The translations under genes were made by a program, and so were the position numbers. A stretch of 64,000 nucleotides of DNA from Penelope pileata (Eukaryota; Chordata; Aves; Galliformes; Cracidae). The notes under the pieces were generated by a model. The model searched no databases and had not been told where the DNA came from. It saw only the letters and a program-made list of their open reading frames with translations. The DNA lies in assembly GCA_013396635.1 (NCBI GenBank), contig WBMW01003205.1:189746-253745 (forward strand), in the 5' to 3' direction. Shown here piece by piece: positions 24,086 to 37,500 of this stretch. Numbering within the stretch: the first letter of the stretch is position 1; each line of letters opens with the position of its first letter.

Positions 24086-24140
24086 GAGAAGCTCACTGAA
24101 ATCCAGTGGAATTATTTGCAACAGCTGAAGATTTGGCTTT
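24086..24140. repeat. Ancient palindromic amniote repeat, second copy
   Basis: The text 'gaagctcactgaaatccagtgg' style core (24088-24109) followed by 'aattatttg', 'acagctgaagatttggc' matches the centre and right arm of the same palindromic amniote repeat seen at 11371-11444 ('gctccactgaaatcaatgg ... ccagctgaagatctggcc'). The left arm is not recognised. Confidence 0.55.
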
Positions 24141-24144
24141 CCAT

Positions 24145-26860
24145 GCTAGTGCAATTATCTTGTTCTTTAAAGCCAACTGCCATATAAACAGATGCAATAA
24201 ATATGAATTATATCCATAGCAGTATGAATAGGAACACTATTTTTATGTTGAATTATAATTGAGTAGGTGGATAGGAGATATTAGGGATTCATCTCTCCCA
24301 TGTGCGTAACAGTTTGGGTCCATATTCCAATGGTGAGATGACTATGATTGGTATTGTTTCCATGGTATATAGAACTATACTCATACTATTGGTGGCAATC
24401 CTCTTGGAGCTTCTTCATAAGAATTTTTCCATGTAGCAGCTTGCCCATAAACATCCTCTACACACAAGTTTGATCTGTATACTTCTTTATAATTCCAAAA
24501 CTACTTTGTAGAGCAAATAATTTGGCTAAATGTCTTGTTAGCTACCTTTAAAAGTTCAACATACGTTCAAATGTTAGAACAAATATACTACAAGTTGTCA
24601 TGGCATCTACGTTAGTAAACAAGGTGTTGGTGAGAGGCCTTTGATTCTTCGGAGGAGTGGAATCCAGGAAAAGGTGAAGAGAATATGTAAATTGGGGCAT
24701 TTCCTTTGTTCTTCATTTTTTACATACTTTAAAACTCTGATGTTATAAATCAATAAATAGAATAATTCCACAGCTGAAGTGTAGATTTATATATGAAAGT
24801 TTCCCAAAGATTTAATGTCCATCTTTTTATTACCTGACATTCATTTCTATAGCAGGCTACTTAAAAATGGCTACCACTTAAAACAAGAATCAATTAGAAA
24901 CATTAGTTAAAAAAAAAAATCCATTAGACTTCAAATGAAGTTTTTAATCACCATAAACCATGCTCTTCTTGGTCATTGTTTTTATCAAGATTATAAAAAC
25001 TAGGATATTTGTTTTTTCTCAAATAAATTAAAATTCCATTTGTTAACAAACTACAAACAAAACTGATGTTCCAAATAAGAAAGGGGAAGGAATTCATGTG
25101 CTCAGTCAATTCTTGTTCACAGATTGAGGGAAACACTGGTGGAAAACAGAGTAAGCTAATAATTAGTGTAGCTTCATCTTTTTTTATGAAGAAAGACTCA
25201 AATCACAAAGGTATGCAGAAAGTCCTGACTCAGCAATTGGGTCCAAAGAATGCAGAAAATCACCCTACAATCTTGTAGGAATATTTTCATTTTTCGTAAG
25301 AGATACCTAAAGCGTTGAGAAGTGCATAGTGCCTTCCCTCTTCTTCCTTTTACCCTTTCTTGAAATTATGGATCTGTGAACTCATCAGAGACAACTGGCT
25401 CTGGCTGTCAGACACCAGTCACTGTATACAGACCTCAGAAGAGGGGATAAGGCTGCTAGGTTTTTAGGTACCTAAGAAATCCCTACAAAAGCTTCCTCTT
25501 TGAAACAGTTGTCACCTGTCCTAATATTATTTTCTTTTCAGTGTCCCTATTTATAGCTGGCATTATTTACATAAAAAAAAAGAAGTACAAAACTGTGAAG
25601 AGTATACCTGGAAAGACATTAAACCTTTTTAACATTTCCCACATTTATTTTCTGTCTATGTGATAGATCTGTATCACCCACTGTGACACTAGCAGGCTGA
25701 GAAGTAGGTAAGTGGGAGTGAAAATAAATACCTTGTGGGATTTATGGACCTGGGCAGCACAAAGGGTCACAGTGCTGTTCTGTGTTAAGATTCTATGCAG
25801 AAAACAATTCAAATATCAGATTAATGTCCAGTCTTTTACAATACTCCCCCAAGCCTGGCCTTTAATGCTCCCCCACCCCTAATTACTGCCTACAGCGGGT
25901 TCAGAACGGAATAACCATTTAGCCTAGAGGTGAAAATTTCCACTTTAAAAAGCAGAGGTGGAGAATGTGAACCTTCCCACTGGATCAAATGTTCATATGC
26001 TCATGAAAATATCAGGCTTTTTCTTCTTGCTTGGCTTACAAATATTCTCTCTCACACACAGAAGAATGGGCACTTTGCACAACTGCATTGCAGGGAGCCT
26101 GGGGGCAGCAGTGCCATGCATTCAAGAATTACCTAGGGGCTCTTCAAGACAGGCCACTGGAGGCGGAGGTGACACAGTGAATTCAGAGAAAGTGGAGGAT
26201 TGCTGGCTGAATTGATTCTTATGCATTCTCTGTATTTAGTAATACCCACATATTGGCATTGACATGAACTTCAGAGGCAGAGGGGTTGAGATGCAACATG
26301 GCATTCATAATGAAGGCTGATAGAAGCAAAACGGGAACAATACTAAATAGGACATCATTAAAAATTATTATAAGATAAAGTAAAACTTTCTTGAGAGGAA
26401 AATTTCTCCTAAGAACTACATTTTAAAGACTGACATTTCAGTGCTTGGCACATTCCAGTAGTGACTAAGAACTGAAAAAAGACATTGTCTAAGAAAACCA
26501 GGCAGTAGAATATTATACTTCACTTTTTAATGCAGGAATGAATATAGTGTGCACTGAAGGGAGGAGTTGATAAAGCAAGCATGTGCTATGCAAGCTTCTG
26601 TCAAACACACTCTTGTTTCTGAGCTGCCAGAGCCCTTTCTCAGCCACTCTTGGTCCCTTCTGCAGAGAACATAGGTATGTGCAGTGGGAAGGACTGGCTT
26701 ATTTCTCTGCGGTACTAACTCTACACAGAGCAGAGAACTTCACCTAAGAAATGACAGCTCATAACACAAATAACATGAGCCATCTAGACCCCATTGTCAT
26801 TTTTAATTTGCTTATGAGCGCATAAAAGACTCTCAGGCTTAATGTTTCAGTCATATTGAA
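24145..26860. other. Gene-free AT-rich unique sequence
   Basis: No gene is seen. Poly-A tracts lie near 24909-24919 and 25573-25580. A phrase near 26442-26455 ('gtgcttggcacattcc') is reminiscent of a MIR tail but too short to call. Confidence 0.45.
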
Positions 26861-26864
26861 GGCT

Positions 26865-26888
26865 GGGGGACGGGGAGTGTGGGGAGGG
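26865..26888 (+). other. Canonical G-quadruplex motif
   Basis: Four G-tracts fit the G3+N1-7 rule: GGGGG (26865-26869), GGGG (26872-26875), GGGG (26881-26884) and GGG (26886-26888), with loops of 2, 5 and 1 bases. It lies in otherwise AT-rich DNA. Folding is predicted, not shown. Confidence 0.75.
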
Positions 26889-26889
26889 A

Positions 26890-29824
26890 TGACACTCACC
26901 ATGCTAAATATAGCAAAACAAATAGAATTTCACTCTCCTATAGGGAATAGAAAATTATGAAAACCCCTGCGAAGACTCCACATTTCCCATAGGGTATGCA
27001 ACACAGCAGTTTTGAAGCAGAAACATGTCTGTAGAAGTATCGCTACACAAGTAGTAAGCCATTCAGTGACTAACCACAACCCTAGAGCTGATTTGCTACT
27101 GAACACTAGAGCTCCCATTGCCTACCGTTATTCAAATGCAGTCCATTTGAAGTATAAAAATCTTCCTCAATTTTCCCCCGATCTCTTACTTCTGTAAACT
27201 CTATCACTAATGCCTTCCTTCCCTTCTGTGGTATGCTGCTGTTACAGCCTCTGGTCAAGCTTTCCCAGGTGTGGCTAGTTGGTCTTTCAGCCATCCTTAT
27301 TCACATAAGGTTTTGACAAGCAGCTGTGTCTCAAGGTATTGTGCCTATGAATTTGATATTCTCAAAATATTGTTCAAGGCTTCTCTATGGTCATCTAAGT
27401 TCCCTCCTTTAAGATGTGTTATGGTTTACTAATTGTAGGACATTCTTGACTTGGTCCAACTTGATGCAGCTGCTTGTGGTTCAGGTTAGACATAGCCACT
27501 CCTAGAAAAACAATTAATAAGAAGTCTCTTTCAGGGATTTGTACAGTAGAAAAAGTGCTTGTATATAACCACTTCTTTTTGATATGCCTTATTGGTGTTG
27601 TTTGTCACACTCTGCTTTGCTGTGATGTTCTGTTCTGATTGCTTGGTTTCTGCAGGGTGGCTGTTATCAAGTATATTCTATATTTCCTGTCCTGAGTTTA
27701 TTGTGAATTAAATACCAATATAAAGAATTCAGTATGAAACAGTGGAGGCCTGGCAGCAGGGCGATCCTTACTAGCATAATACTAGGACCTCTCTTCCCCT
27801 TGTTCTGTCTTTCATTAGACTAAAAAGAAATAAGCTTTATGCCACTTATTTTCAGTAGCAGGGCAACCTATGTGGTCTTCAATGAGGACAACTAAGTGTT
27901 CAGCTGTTTGCTAACTGTGTATTAATATTCAAGCAAGATGCCATGCTATCTCATGGAGACACTGCCAGTTTGGAGTATGACACTGTTCAGTCTAACATGG
28001 TAGCACTTTTCTGTGCTCCTTTCTTCAAAACAGTTCAACTCACTGTTACTTTGTGCTCAGCTGCAGCCATTTGTACTTATGCAAAAACGAGGGTGCGGGC
28101 AAAATGCTTCCAGATTGGAATGGTATGCATTCATACTAACTTTCTGCTGAAGTAAACACATGGACAAGAAAGAAGGCAAAAGTAAACAGATCCTTAGCTC
28201 TTTCTAGGGAGAGGCCCTGGGAAACTAAATCTGGGGGAGTTGTACAGAGAAAGGTATTGGCCCTGAGAATAGCTGATATCGATTTTTTAGCTCTGTCTCC
28301 AGAAATCTTTGGGAAGCAATATCTAAAAATGATGCTATTCATGTAAAATGGTGCAAAAACAGAGTTACAATGTTGTGGAAACAAAATGGAGTCTTTATTG
28401 CAAACCTCTGTTCTTGATGTGATAGTACCAAGAAAATGATTCCTCGCATAGGTCCAATCGAAATGTTCTCTTTTTACACTTGTTTGTACCTCAGATATCT
28501 TACACGTCTATGACTTTCTATAATTGCTCTGAAATACACCTTTGAGTTTCCCTGTTAGCTTAATTCTGTCCCTCAGTGTCCATTGACTGCAGTATGCATC
28601 CAGCTTGGATAAATTATCCTTTCGGAGATGCATACTCCTCACTGTCCAAATAGGCAACTGCAACGAAAGTGCATGCCAAGCACAGCCTAACATAAAAGGT
28701 AAGTATTCCCAGTAATCTAATACCCCGATTCTATGGTATCAAAGGCAATGAAATAGTACAGCCCAGCTGGCTGGTCTTGCTGACAAAGGTCTTGTACTTG
28801 GAAAGCATCAACTTTTCAGAGTATACTTAGGAAAAACCACTCCCAGACATTTTCCTGCCTTGACAGCTGCTTGAAATGTTTGATTCAATTCTTTTTCTTT
28901 CAAAGAAAAATGAAATATTTTAAAATGAAACCCTGCATAGACTTTTCATCAATGATATTCCTGTTTCTTTAAGAAAAAGAAAAAAACAAACAAAAAAAAC
29001 ACCAGAAATGAAGTCTTCCATCTAAGAAAAAAATCTCAAATTCAAATAAATTGTTTTATTTTTATTTATAAACTTAAACCTTATAAATACATGCTTTTCC
29101 CTGCCTCTTCTACTTTCTTTCTGCTTCTCCTTTAGGGGAAATAATCAGAAGAAAGTAGTATGGGAAAAGGAGACAGAAGTGAGGGATCATTTTTGACAAA
29201 CTGCAAACTTTCAACTAGGAAATTATGGTGACCACTTATTTTATTTTCTTGTGAAACAAAAGAAAACTGTTTTACCTCCAGTTCCAGCACTGATCTATGC
29301 CAAAACAATTTAATCCACTAAATGCTCCAGCAATTCACCATAGATTTTCTCTTTGCTGAGGGGAATTTTCTTTCTCATTCATCAATTATTTCTTATTTTT
29401 CTGTTGAATTTTTTTTTCAAAAGTCAAAGGCATTTTAAAACAAAAATGTCAGATATTCTTGCTTAGACTGACCTTTGACAAGCAATATGTTTGTACTGTT
29501 TTTTTGTGAGACGAAGTTAGAGAGAGAAGTAGGTACTTGACTAGAGCTTATGTAAATGTCTGGTGAAGTCAAACAGCAATGTTCTAGCATGCTTCCACTT
29601 ATCCAAGCCTCTTATGCTCTGCAAAATAAAAATACGTATAGTGAAAACCAACTTTAAAATACAAAAGGAAGAATTCACTTTCCATGCTCATGAAATGATG
29701 AGAAAGACACCTTCCTCACCTTTCACACCCACCCTTCTGAAACAGCTTTTATAGAATCAATGGTCTCTACACAGCCGACGCATACTTTGAATGGCAGAAG
29801 TACAATGTCTTATAAAGTTATAAT
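26890..29824. other. Gene-free unique sequence
   Basis: No gene or interspersed repeat recognised. Homopolymer-rich patches lie at 28976-29000 and 29408-29417. Confidence 0.45.
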
Positions 29825-30275
29825 CAGGCTAGATCTCACTAATCTGAGTTATAGCTCAACTGTGAAGGCTCTTTTGAGTAAAATCATTTTTTTATTAATG
29901 AGATTCAGCCCAATCTCACTGATAAAAATTACTTTAAAAGATGTCCCTTTGCTGCTATTGAAATGAATGGGAGAAAACGGTGGGTGTTTTAAGAGCTGTC
30001 TTCCTGTCATATCAGGATGGATCTCATTAGTGAAGGGAATGATTTTACCAGGAAAAAGCTTCTACAATGAGAAAACATAACCTACCATAGAAGAGCAAAA
30101 TCCAAGTCAATTAGGCTGAAAAAAAACCCTTCTTGCTGTTCTCATTCATTTTAATAACAGGAGAAAGGACATCTCCCTCTCAAAAAAAAAAAAAAATTGT
30201 TCTTTTTTTTAAGTTGAACTGGACTGGATCTCATTAATATAGAAACTATTTTACTTAAAAGAACTTCCAGTATTA
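29825..30275. repeat. Diverged internal repeat around 'atctcattaa'
   Basis: A similar block beginning ATCTCA(C/T)T occurs four times, at 29833, 29913, 30021 and 30228. In three of these it is followed by an A-rich part and then by (T)TTAC, for example at 29935-29939, 30046-30051 and 30249-30255. Spacing is irregular (80, 108 and 207 bases). An adjacent phrase 'ttgaaatgaatgggag' (29957-29972) resembles the core of the ancient amniote repeats listed elsewhere. An A15 run lies at 30182-30196. This may be an old, strongly diverged tandem array or a nested repeat. Confidence 0.35.
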
Positions 30276-30279
30276 GTCT

Positions 30280-33200
30280 ACTGTTCAACCCAGATTAATC
30301 AAATCAAACATGATTGAAGGGGGTGGGAATAACTCAAAGGCATTGAATCTATATCTACAGCATTACGTTTGACTTAAAAAACAGACATAAGGGTGTAATA
30401 ATCGTTAGCTACTCTTATAGTGACTGAGGTACATTTGCCCAAGTAAACATGTAAATCAGTGCTTGGAACTTCAGCTTGATATGGTCAAATGTAAGTTACT
30501 GACAAAAAGGCAATTCAAACAGTTTACACGTGCTGAGGAACACCCTCCCTCATTCTAAAATAACCTTACTGTAATTAGCCCTTATGCTTTTCCTCAGATG
30601 ATTAGCAGAGAGGGATAAAAGAGCCATAAACTCCTTAGCCATTCTTATTTCCTCTAACTATCAAAGGAAAGACAATTTCAGCTGGGGCCTGGACCAAAGT
30701 CAATGTCTGTGCTTTTTCTTTTATTGTCACCCTTTATTGGGCTTGGAGATCCTTAACAGCTAAAATCTTGTAATCAGATCTCTCAATTAGTACTGCTCTG
30801 CAAGAAAAAGACATTGTTGATGAGGGAGGTTCATGTGGTGAGAGAGTGAACATGGTGATCTTCACCTGTAAAATGCTCCCAGAAAAGAGGAGAAGGGGTG
30901 AGACTGTGCTGCAGGTGAACAATGCAGAGACATATCTGGACTGAAGCAAGGATGGAGAATATCTCATACTCAGTTCATGAAATTGCTCAAGCTTGGTAAT
31001 ATGTGTTTGAATATAACCTAAACATAAGAATCCGGGTGTCTTTCAAGGACTGTGATTATTATTGCAGGATTAAAGAGGCAATGGTTGTGACTGCAAGATC
31101 ACAATTATAGACTTGTGCAACCACTCTGGTTTCCTGCTACAGAGTTTTTCTTAATGCCTTTATTCTTTTCTTGTAACACTCTTCCATGAAGCAGTATAGC
31201 TAGATGCAGATACTTGTTCAAGTTGCAAACACAAACCTAGGCAGGAATCAGATTTTGATTTAAATAGTCCTACATTTTGAATCACTGTAAAACTACACAC
31301 GTCTGTGCCCATTGATGCCTTTTGCTTTGTTCTGGTGCTAGAACTTCTGCAACTTCTCAATGATCCAGTGCAGCAGCAACTGCAGTGAACTGAAAAGATC
31401 TGTAAGTAGGTGTGTGTTCACCACAACTCATTTTGGGGGAGAAGGAGGTGTTCTAAGATCCATTTTCCCATTACCACTTTATAACAAATATTACTTTAAT
31501 TGGTACACTTGATTTTTCAGAGTGATTAAAATAACTCCTGGTCAGCAGATTACTGAACATACTTGAAATTTAGTGAAAACTTGTTGCAAGAAAGGAAAGA
31601 ATGTGGAAAAAACAGATTTTGTGTAAGGTGCTCAAAAAGACTGACAGATTCTGTGACATATCCACAGGCTGGAATTGGAGGACTCTTTTTTAAATCCCTG
31701 AGCAATGTATATGTTAATCACAAATGACATCTGTAACATATTTGACAATATTTAACACAGAAACACAGATAAACACACACACACAATATGCTCACACACA
31801 CGTGAATGTCCACAGTGACACTACTTTTGTTAAAACACTTAGTGTGGAATGGCCTCTGGTCATACACGTTTTGATATATTCTGCACATGCAAAAACAAAA
31901 CTGTACATGTCAAAAAAGTGCAGGTCATGGCCTTTATCTTTCCAGATGAGGAAGATGCTTGGAGAACTAATTTCAGCTCTCCAAAATAAAAACACTATAA
32001 GTGTACCCCACATTATATGTTCAGCTCAAAGCTAGCAGTTAAGCATGTCACATTATTACGTGCATGATATGATGAGCTGAAATGACAAAATGCCAGTTTC
32101 CCACCAAAATTAAAGCAACAAACACTAATTTCTTCAGGGAAGCAACTATCATCTTGCACAGTGGTATTGAGAATAGAAAGTATGGGATACACAGGCAAAA
32201 TGGCATACCAGTGAAAGTACGTAAGAATTGAGTTGCTTCTCTGCTATTCTTAAGTGCTACCAGAGCAAACAAACTCTCTGAAATACCAAATAATAGTTAA
32301 GGAACATGCCAAGTAACAAGTGCTACAGCAAGTATTCAGTGTATATAGGCATGGTAAAGTCTGGTGTGTTTTCTTTTTTTTTTTTTTAAGTTAGTTTCAA
32401 CCCCTTTTGCTGAAATTAAATTTAACATACGTTTAATTTGGTTCCAGCAATTTACTAAAGACCAACCAGATATGCTTGATACATTAGAAAATTACCATTT
32501 GGGAATCTTAGCACCCCTTCCTTCCATGAAAAATTTAGGATTTTTTCACGGTCAGACTCCACTAAATTTATCAAGATTAAAAAAGATACTCTCTGATTAG
32601 GTTAGTATTTTATTTATGTTACAACTTTCTCTTGGTCATGCCTAACAGAGTATCTGTTTACAATCTTGCCAAATACCAAAAAAAAATCAACAGAACATGT
32701 TTACTTTTAAAAATACATTACTTGGATAAAAATTATGTTTGAAACTCAGAATTTGCATTTCATTCTATTCTCCCCCCAACTTTAACATCAACTTATTAAA
32801 GAAAATGCAGTTTTCAAAAAATCATTTGGAAGCAAAACTTCATTTTCTTTTATTTTCAGAATATTTAAAGTAATTTTGCTGTTGCTATTTTTTGTATCAT
32901 TTTGCTGCATTAAATTTTTTATTTTAGTTATCATCCTACTGCAAATAAATGTTTTTTTTTTTCATTTTTCTGCTGAAGTAGCAATGGTTTAGTGTCTTTG
33001 AACAAGAAATCCTGCAAAGGAAATACATTCTTGCTAAAAACTGAAAGCAACTGGTTCTCATCAAAAAAGAGTAGTTATGTATCAAGATTGCTTGTATATC
33101 ACATATATGAATGTCAATTGGTGTAAATGGACAAAAAAATCAGCATAAACTTCCTTTAGTACATATCTGTAGTAATCAATGCTGATTCTTGAGGGTGAAT

Positions 33201-33900
33201 CTCAGACATCACAGTCCTGGCATGTTGCCTGTTGGACTTAATCCTGTGGCTACTAGAGGTAATACTTCCAGGAAAAGATTTGCTTTCCAAAAGAGCATAG
33301 GGAATACTCCAGGGCCATTGAAATCTGTTTAAAAAAGCAGACATAAGCTTGTCAGTTGGTGTCTATGTATATCCATCACTTGTGTAGGTAATTAGCCATC
33401 GTTACAAAATAATGTATTGCACAATGGGTTTAGTATTTTATAGGTCACATAGAAACGGGAAAACTGCTGTGTTTTGCTCATTAGTTTTATTTTTCTTATA
33501 GCAAACTTAAATGCCATTCTGTCTTGTATTTTTGAAACAACTAAAATGCACTGTAACCCAAGTTCAACTAGAAGATCAAGTGGACAGCCCACACACTACT
33601 TTACTGATCTGTGACTTTACTTTACTGAATAGTGCCCTTCTGGATGCCAAAATACTTTGCTCTGCCTTGTGGCCCCCTAGGTCACCAGGATCCCATTTTC
33701 ATCTCATACATCTCTTATTTAAAACACTGAAACACTGACGTGTCTGGTTTCTGACAAACCACAGGGAAAAGAAAGTTCCAACCGCAAGCATTTCCTTGGA
33801 AAATGCTATGCCAAAGATGCATTTCTGACAGTAGGAGCACTGGAGCTTTCTCTGTTTTTCCTCCAGCAGCAGTGTTCTGGAGAAGAATTCTGCACTCTGC
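30280..33900. other. Gene-free AT-rich unique sequence
   Basis: No gene is seen. A CA tract is listed separately, and T14 lies at 32374-32387. The 103-codon frame at 31724-32035 runs across the CA repeat and is not credible as a gene. Confidence 0.45.
31772..31800. repeat. (CA)n microsatellite, interrupted
   Basis: Two short CA runs (31772-31785 and 31793-31800) are separated by 'atatgct'. Confidence 0.85.
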
Positions 33901-34500
33901 AGTAAGTTATGGGCTGTGGTGCTCACCATGACAGTGTTTATATTGCTGTTAAGTCACTCCCAGATGTTGCCCAAGTGAGGGCTCCCCAGCCTATGGCATT
34001 TTACACACCTTCTGCACAAACAAGCTACACAAGAGACAAGCACAGGGCACAGTGGCACACTGCTTGGTACTTTCTAGCATAGTAGTGCCTTTTAAGTCCT
34101 GGCAACGTTCTTCCACTCCTCTTTCCAATGGTACTATCGTCTACTACTCTTTTTCCTTGTCTGTTCAGAGAACACTCATGAACAACTACAATCATCATGG
34201 AGGCTTCTCTGCCAAGGACCTTCTTGAACATTTCATGCTAAAGGACAAGAGCTGCTTTACTTCCCTAAAGGGGAGAATTGTGACAAGCACTTCAATAGGC
34301 TCTGGCCATGCTAGGCAAGGTGTCCAGGACACAGGACAGCAACACAGATATCAGTGTGAAGACAGGTACTTTCAGTATTGCTTGAGTCCATGTTGTACTC
34401 CAGGAGAATCTTCCAGAGTGAAAATCAGGATGCAAACAGCTTCAGTAGTTAGTAAGCTGATCTCAGAGCTGCTGCCAGAGGAACTACAATGAGATTAATT
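33900..34500. other. Moderately GC-richer segment with the longest open frame
   Basis: A 146-codon frame runs from ATG at 34052 to 34492 on the + strand. Its sequence has no domain, signal peptide or family resemblance that I recognise. There is a leucine/glutamate-containing C-terminus but no clear heptads. No promoter, poly-A signal or paired splice sites could be tied to it. A chance frame or part of a lineage-specific noncoding transcript is more likely than a gene. Confidence 0.3.
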
Positions 34501-37500
34501 GACATTTTATCCTCACTGGCTCATAGTTTCGTTTGTGTCTTCCCGGATGGGTTATTACATTCTCAACTATTTTTCAGCTTCCAGGAGCTCTCTAGATCCA
34601 GTTTTGTGCACAATTTTCTTCAGTAGCCTCATTTTTAATGTAATCAGGACAAGGGTAACTGCAGTGGAGTTTGTGCAGAAATGTCTACCCCTATTACAAA
34701 TGCAAGTGAAAAAATATGTTGATGGAGGCTGCTATGTGAACCAACAATAGCTCATGCAGGACTTGTAAATCAGGAATATTTCTTTTCATTTCAGCCTCAT
34801 TTTATGTTAAAACATAAATTACTCCTGGACTGTTCTCGTTGTCTTCCCTTTGGATCTACTTCTGCAGGTGTTTCATAAACCGTTCTCTAAAGATAGGGAA
34901 GATCCAACCACTTCTTTCTTTCTCTCAGTGTAAATGAGCAGTGATATACACTTTAACTTTTTCCTCCTATCCCTAACCATTTGCAGTGTCTGGAGTCACC
35001 ATTAAATGACTCTTCATTTCCATATGAATCATATTATGCAAAATTGAGTGCAGTACTGAAAAATTAAACTGTCATGGAAAGAAGACAAAATTGTGAGTGA
35101 GGGGGGAAAACCAGTATTATAAACTGTGATGGTCTCTGGTCTCAAACACAGTGATAAAACGGCAACTTCTTTTCCCTTCCCCAGGATATAAGAGCACTGA
35201 TTCCATTCCAGTATTTGGCACATGTAGCAATCCAAATGACAGAGCTGACCAGGCAAATTCTGCCCTCACCAAGTCCAACATAAATCTGGATTTGTGTCTC
35301 GGAAGAGACCGCTGTGAGTTTGTGCTGGGAAAACTAAGAATAGAGTTTGAGCCTCTGCCTTAAGAAGCATTGAAGAGCCAAACAGAACAGTATTAAAATG
35401 TCAGAGTTCATTTCTGGTCTTAATAGCTGTGTACAACAACCCGGTTCCTTTGCAAAAAGAAGCTGGAAGGTCACTGTCATTTCTGGTCTTGAAGACATGT
35501 GTCACTCATCTCCAGCCTCTTCTGATATTTGACAGTGTGGACCTGCCTGGAGCACAGCAAGAATAAAGGATGACACAGCTCGCTGAGCAAAATTTCATTA
35601 ACAATTTTCCTCCTTCTCAAATAAGAGCTCACCCCTGACCCTAAAATGTAGAGTTTGCTGTAGAAGAGGCACTTGTGAGGGCTTCAGTTAATGCAGTCCA
35701 GTCTTTGACAAAGTCAGGTCTCTGCCTTTGTAAGAATGTGTGAATTGATAACAATCTTTGATAAAATGCTGCATAATCTTTAAGAGAGAAATGGACCACT
35801 TCAGGAGGTCATGTTTTTCATTCTCTGGTCTGATCTGAGTTTGTTGCACGAAGTGAAATCAAAATCAATGATTCCCAGTGAAAACCACCGAATGTCTCAC
35901 AGCTATATTTGTATATTCATACTCATGATAATTAATAGTTTACTCATAATTTGCAAATTGAATTATATATTTCATTTCAGTGAAACAGGAAATTCCATTA
36001 ACAGTTTGATTACTAGCTTGTCCAGAATACTCTGTGTTGCAGGAAAACACTGATCCTTTTACTGGTGTATGATCTGTACATATCATAGAGTTGGTACCTG
36101 GATTGACATGATATAGATTTTGCCTCAAGACAGGCAAAGTTACTCAGATCAAGCAGATGCTAGATTCACCAAGATGTCCAAGATGTTTTCTATTTGAAAA
36201 GCACCTATATAGGGATGTATATACAGCCAAATGCATTCTGTATTATCATAACACGGTATGATAACTGAGGCATTACATTCTTATATATCATGGGGCTTCA
36301 TTTGCATAAGATGATGCTAGTTGCCGAAAAATACAAAGAACTGTATCTCCCAACCTTAATATTCCCACATTTGGGAGAATTTCAGATTTGAACTTTGTGA
36401 ATTAAACTAGTGTCAGTAATTGCACCAATAATGCCTTCTATTCCACCTGCGCAGACACAATTTAAAATGATTTTAAAACAGTGAAGTGACAAAGAACTTT
36501 GTGTCAGCAGACACTGTTCTGTTGAGGAAAATGTGTCTGGAAGAGAGTGTCATCACAGTAACTTTAGAATTTCCTCTCTGGTCTGTAAAAATTTCAAGGT
36601 TTAGGTTTATTGCATAGAAAAACTTGGGGCAGGAAGAAGAGATATCAACAAATTGCAGAGACAAGAAAATTCTTAATATTACTTTAATATTTGATTCAGG
36701 TTTAAAATAGAATTTAAAGACAGTTGTGGTGTGGGAGTGTGGTCATTTTAAGTAAGCAGTGTCTTATGTTGTTTTCATTTGTAATGTTCCCAGTAAGTGA
36801 GGGGAGAGAGCTGTGACTGATTAACAATCGATATCTCAAGACCATATAAATAAAGCTGAATATTAAGATGAAAGAACACATGAATCAAAAAAGATTTCGA
36901 GACCATTCCCAAAAAAATCAGATATTTCCTTTGTGGACAGACTTTAAAAAAAAAAAAAATCCATCAATGTCTTTCTAACCAATACTTTAAGTTAATAAGA
37001 ACTACTCCAGCAGCTACCAATTGAAAGAGTCAGACGTGAGGTTTAGTTTTTCTTATTATTATTATTTCTGAATATTAGAGACTAGCGATATTGCTTTAAT
37101 TTTGAATTTCTATCCTTCTAGTGAAGAATATATTAATGCAGACAGCTGCATCATTCTTAAAGTATGAGATAAGGCTGTATGGGGGAGACCTGTTCATTGT
37201 GGGCGACCTGCCTCCCAAATTCAGTTCTCATACTTCATCTTTTAATTTATTCACAACGCCTTTGCAATTCACACTCTCTGATATTCTCTTGTATAAATGA
37301 TATTGTTCCTGCTTATTATTCTGGTAATTTCATACTGGTACCTGCTATGAGGTACCCAGAAATGATACAATGGTGCATCTTCACATTTTATCATCTCCTT
37401 ATGACTAACAAGGCTTGCACTTTTGTATAAAAACTTAGCTATATGAGTGCAAAAGGCAACAGCTGAGGGAGTTACACCTCTCTTACTCCCAGTAAATAAA

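Noticed and set aside
26438..26475. MIR-tail-like phrase 'gtgcttggcacattcc'
   Set aside because: Too short, and none of the flanking SINE landmarks are present.
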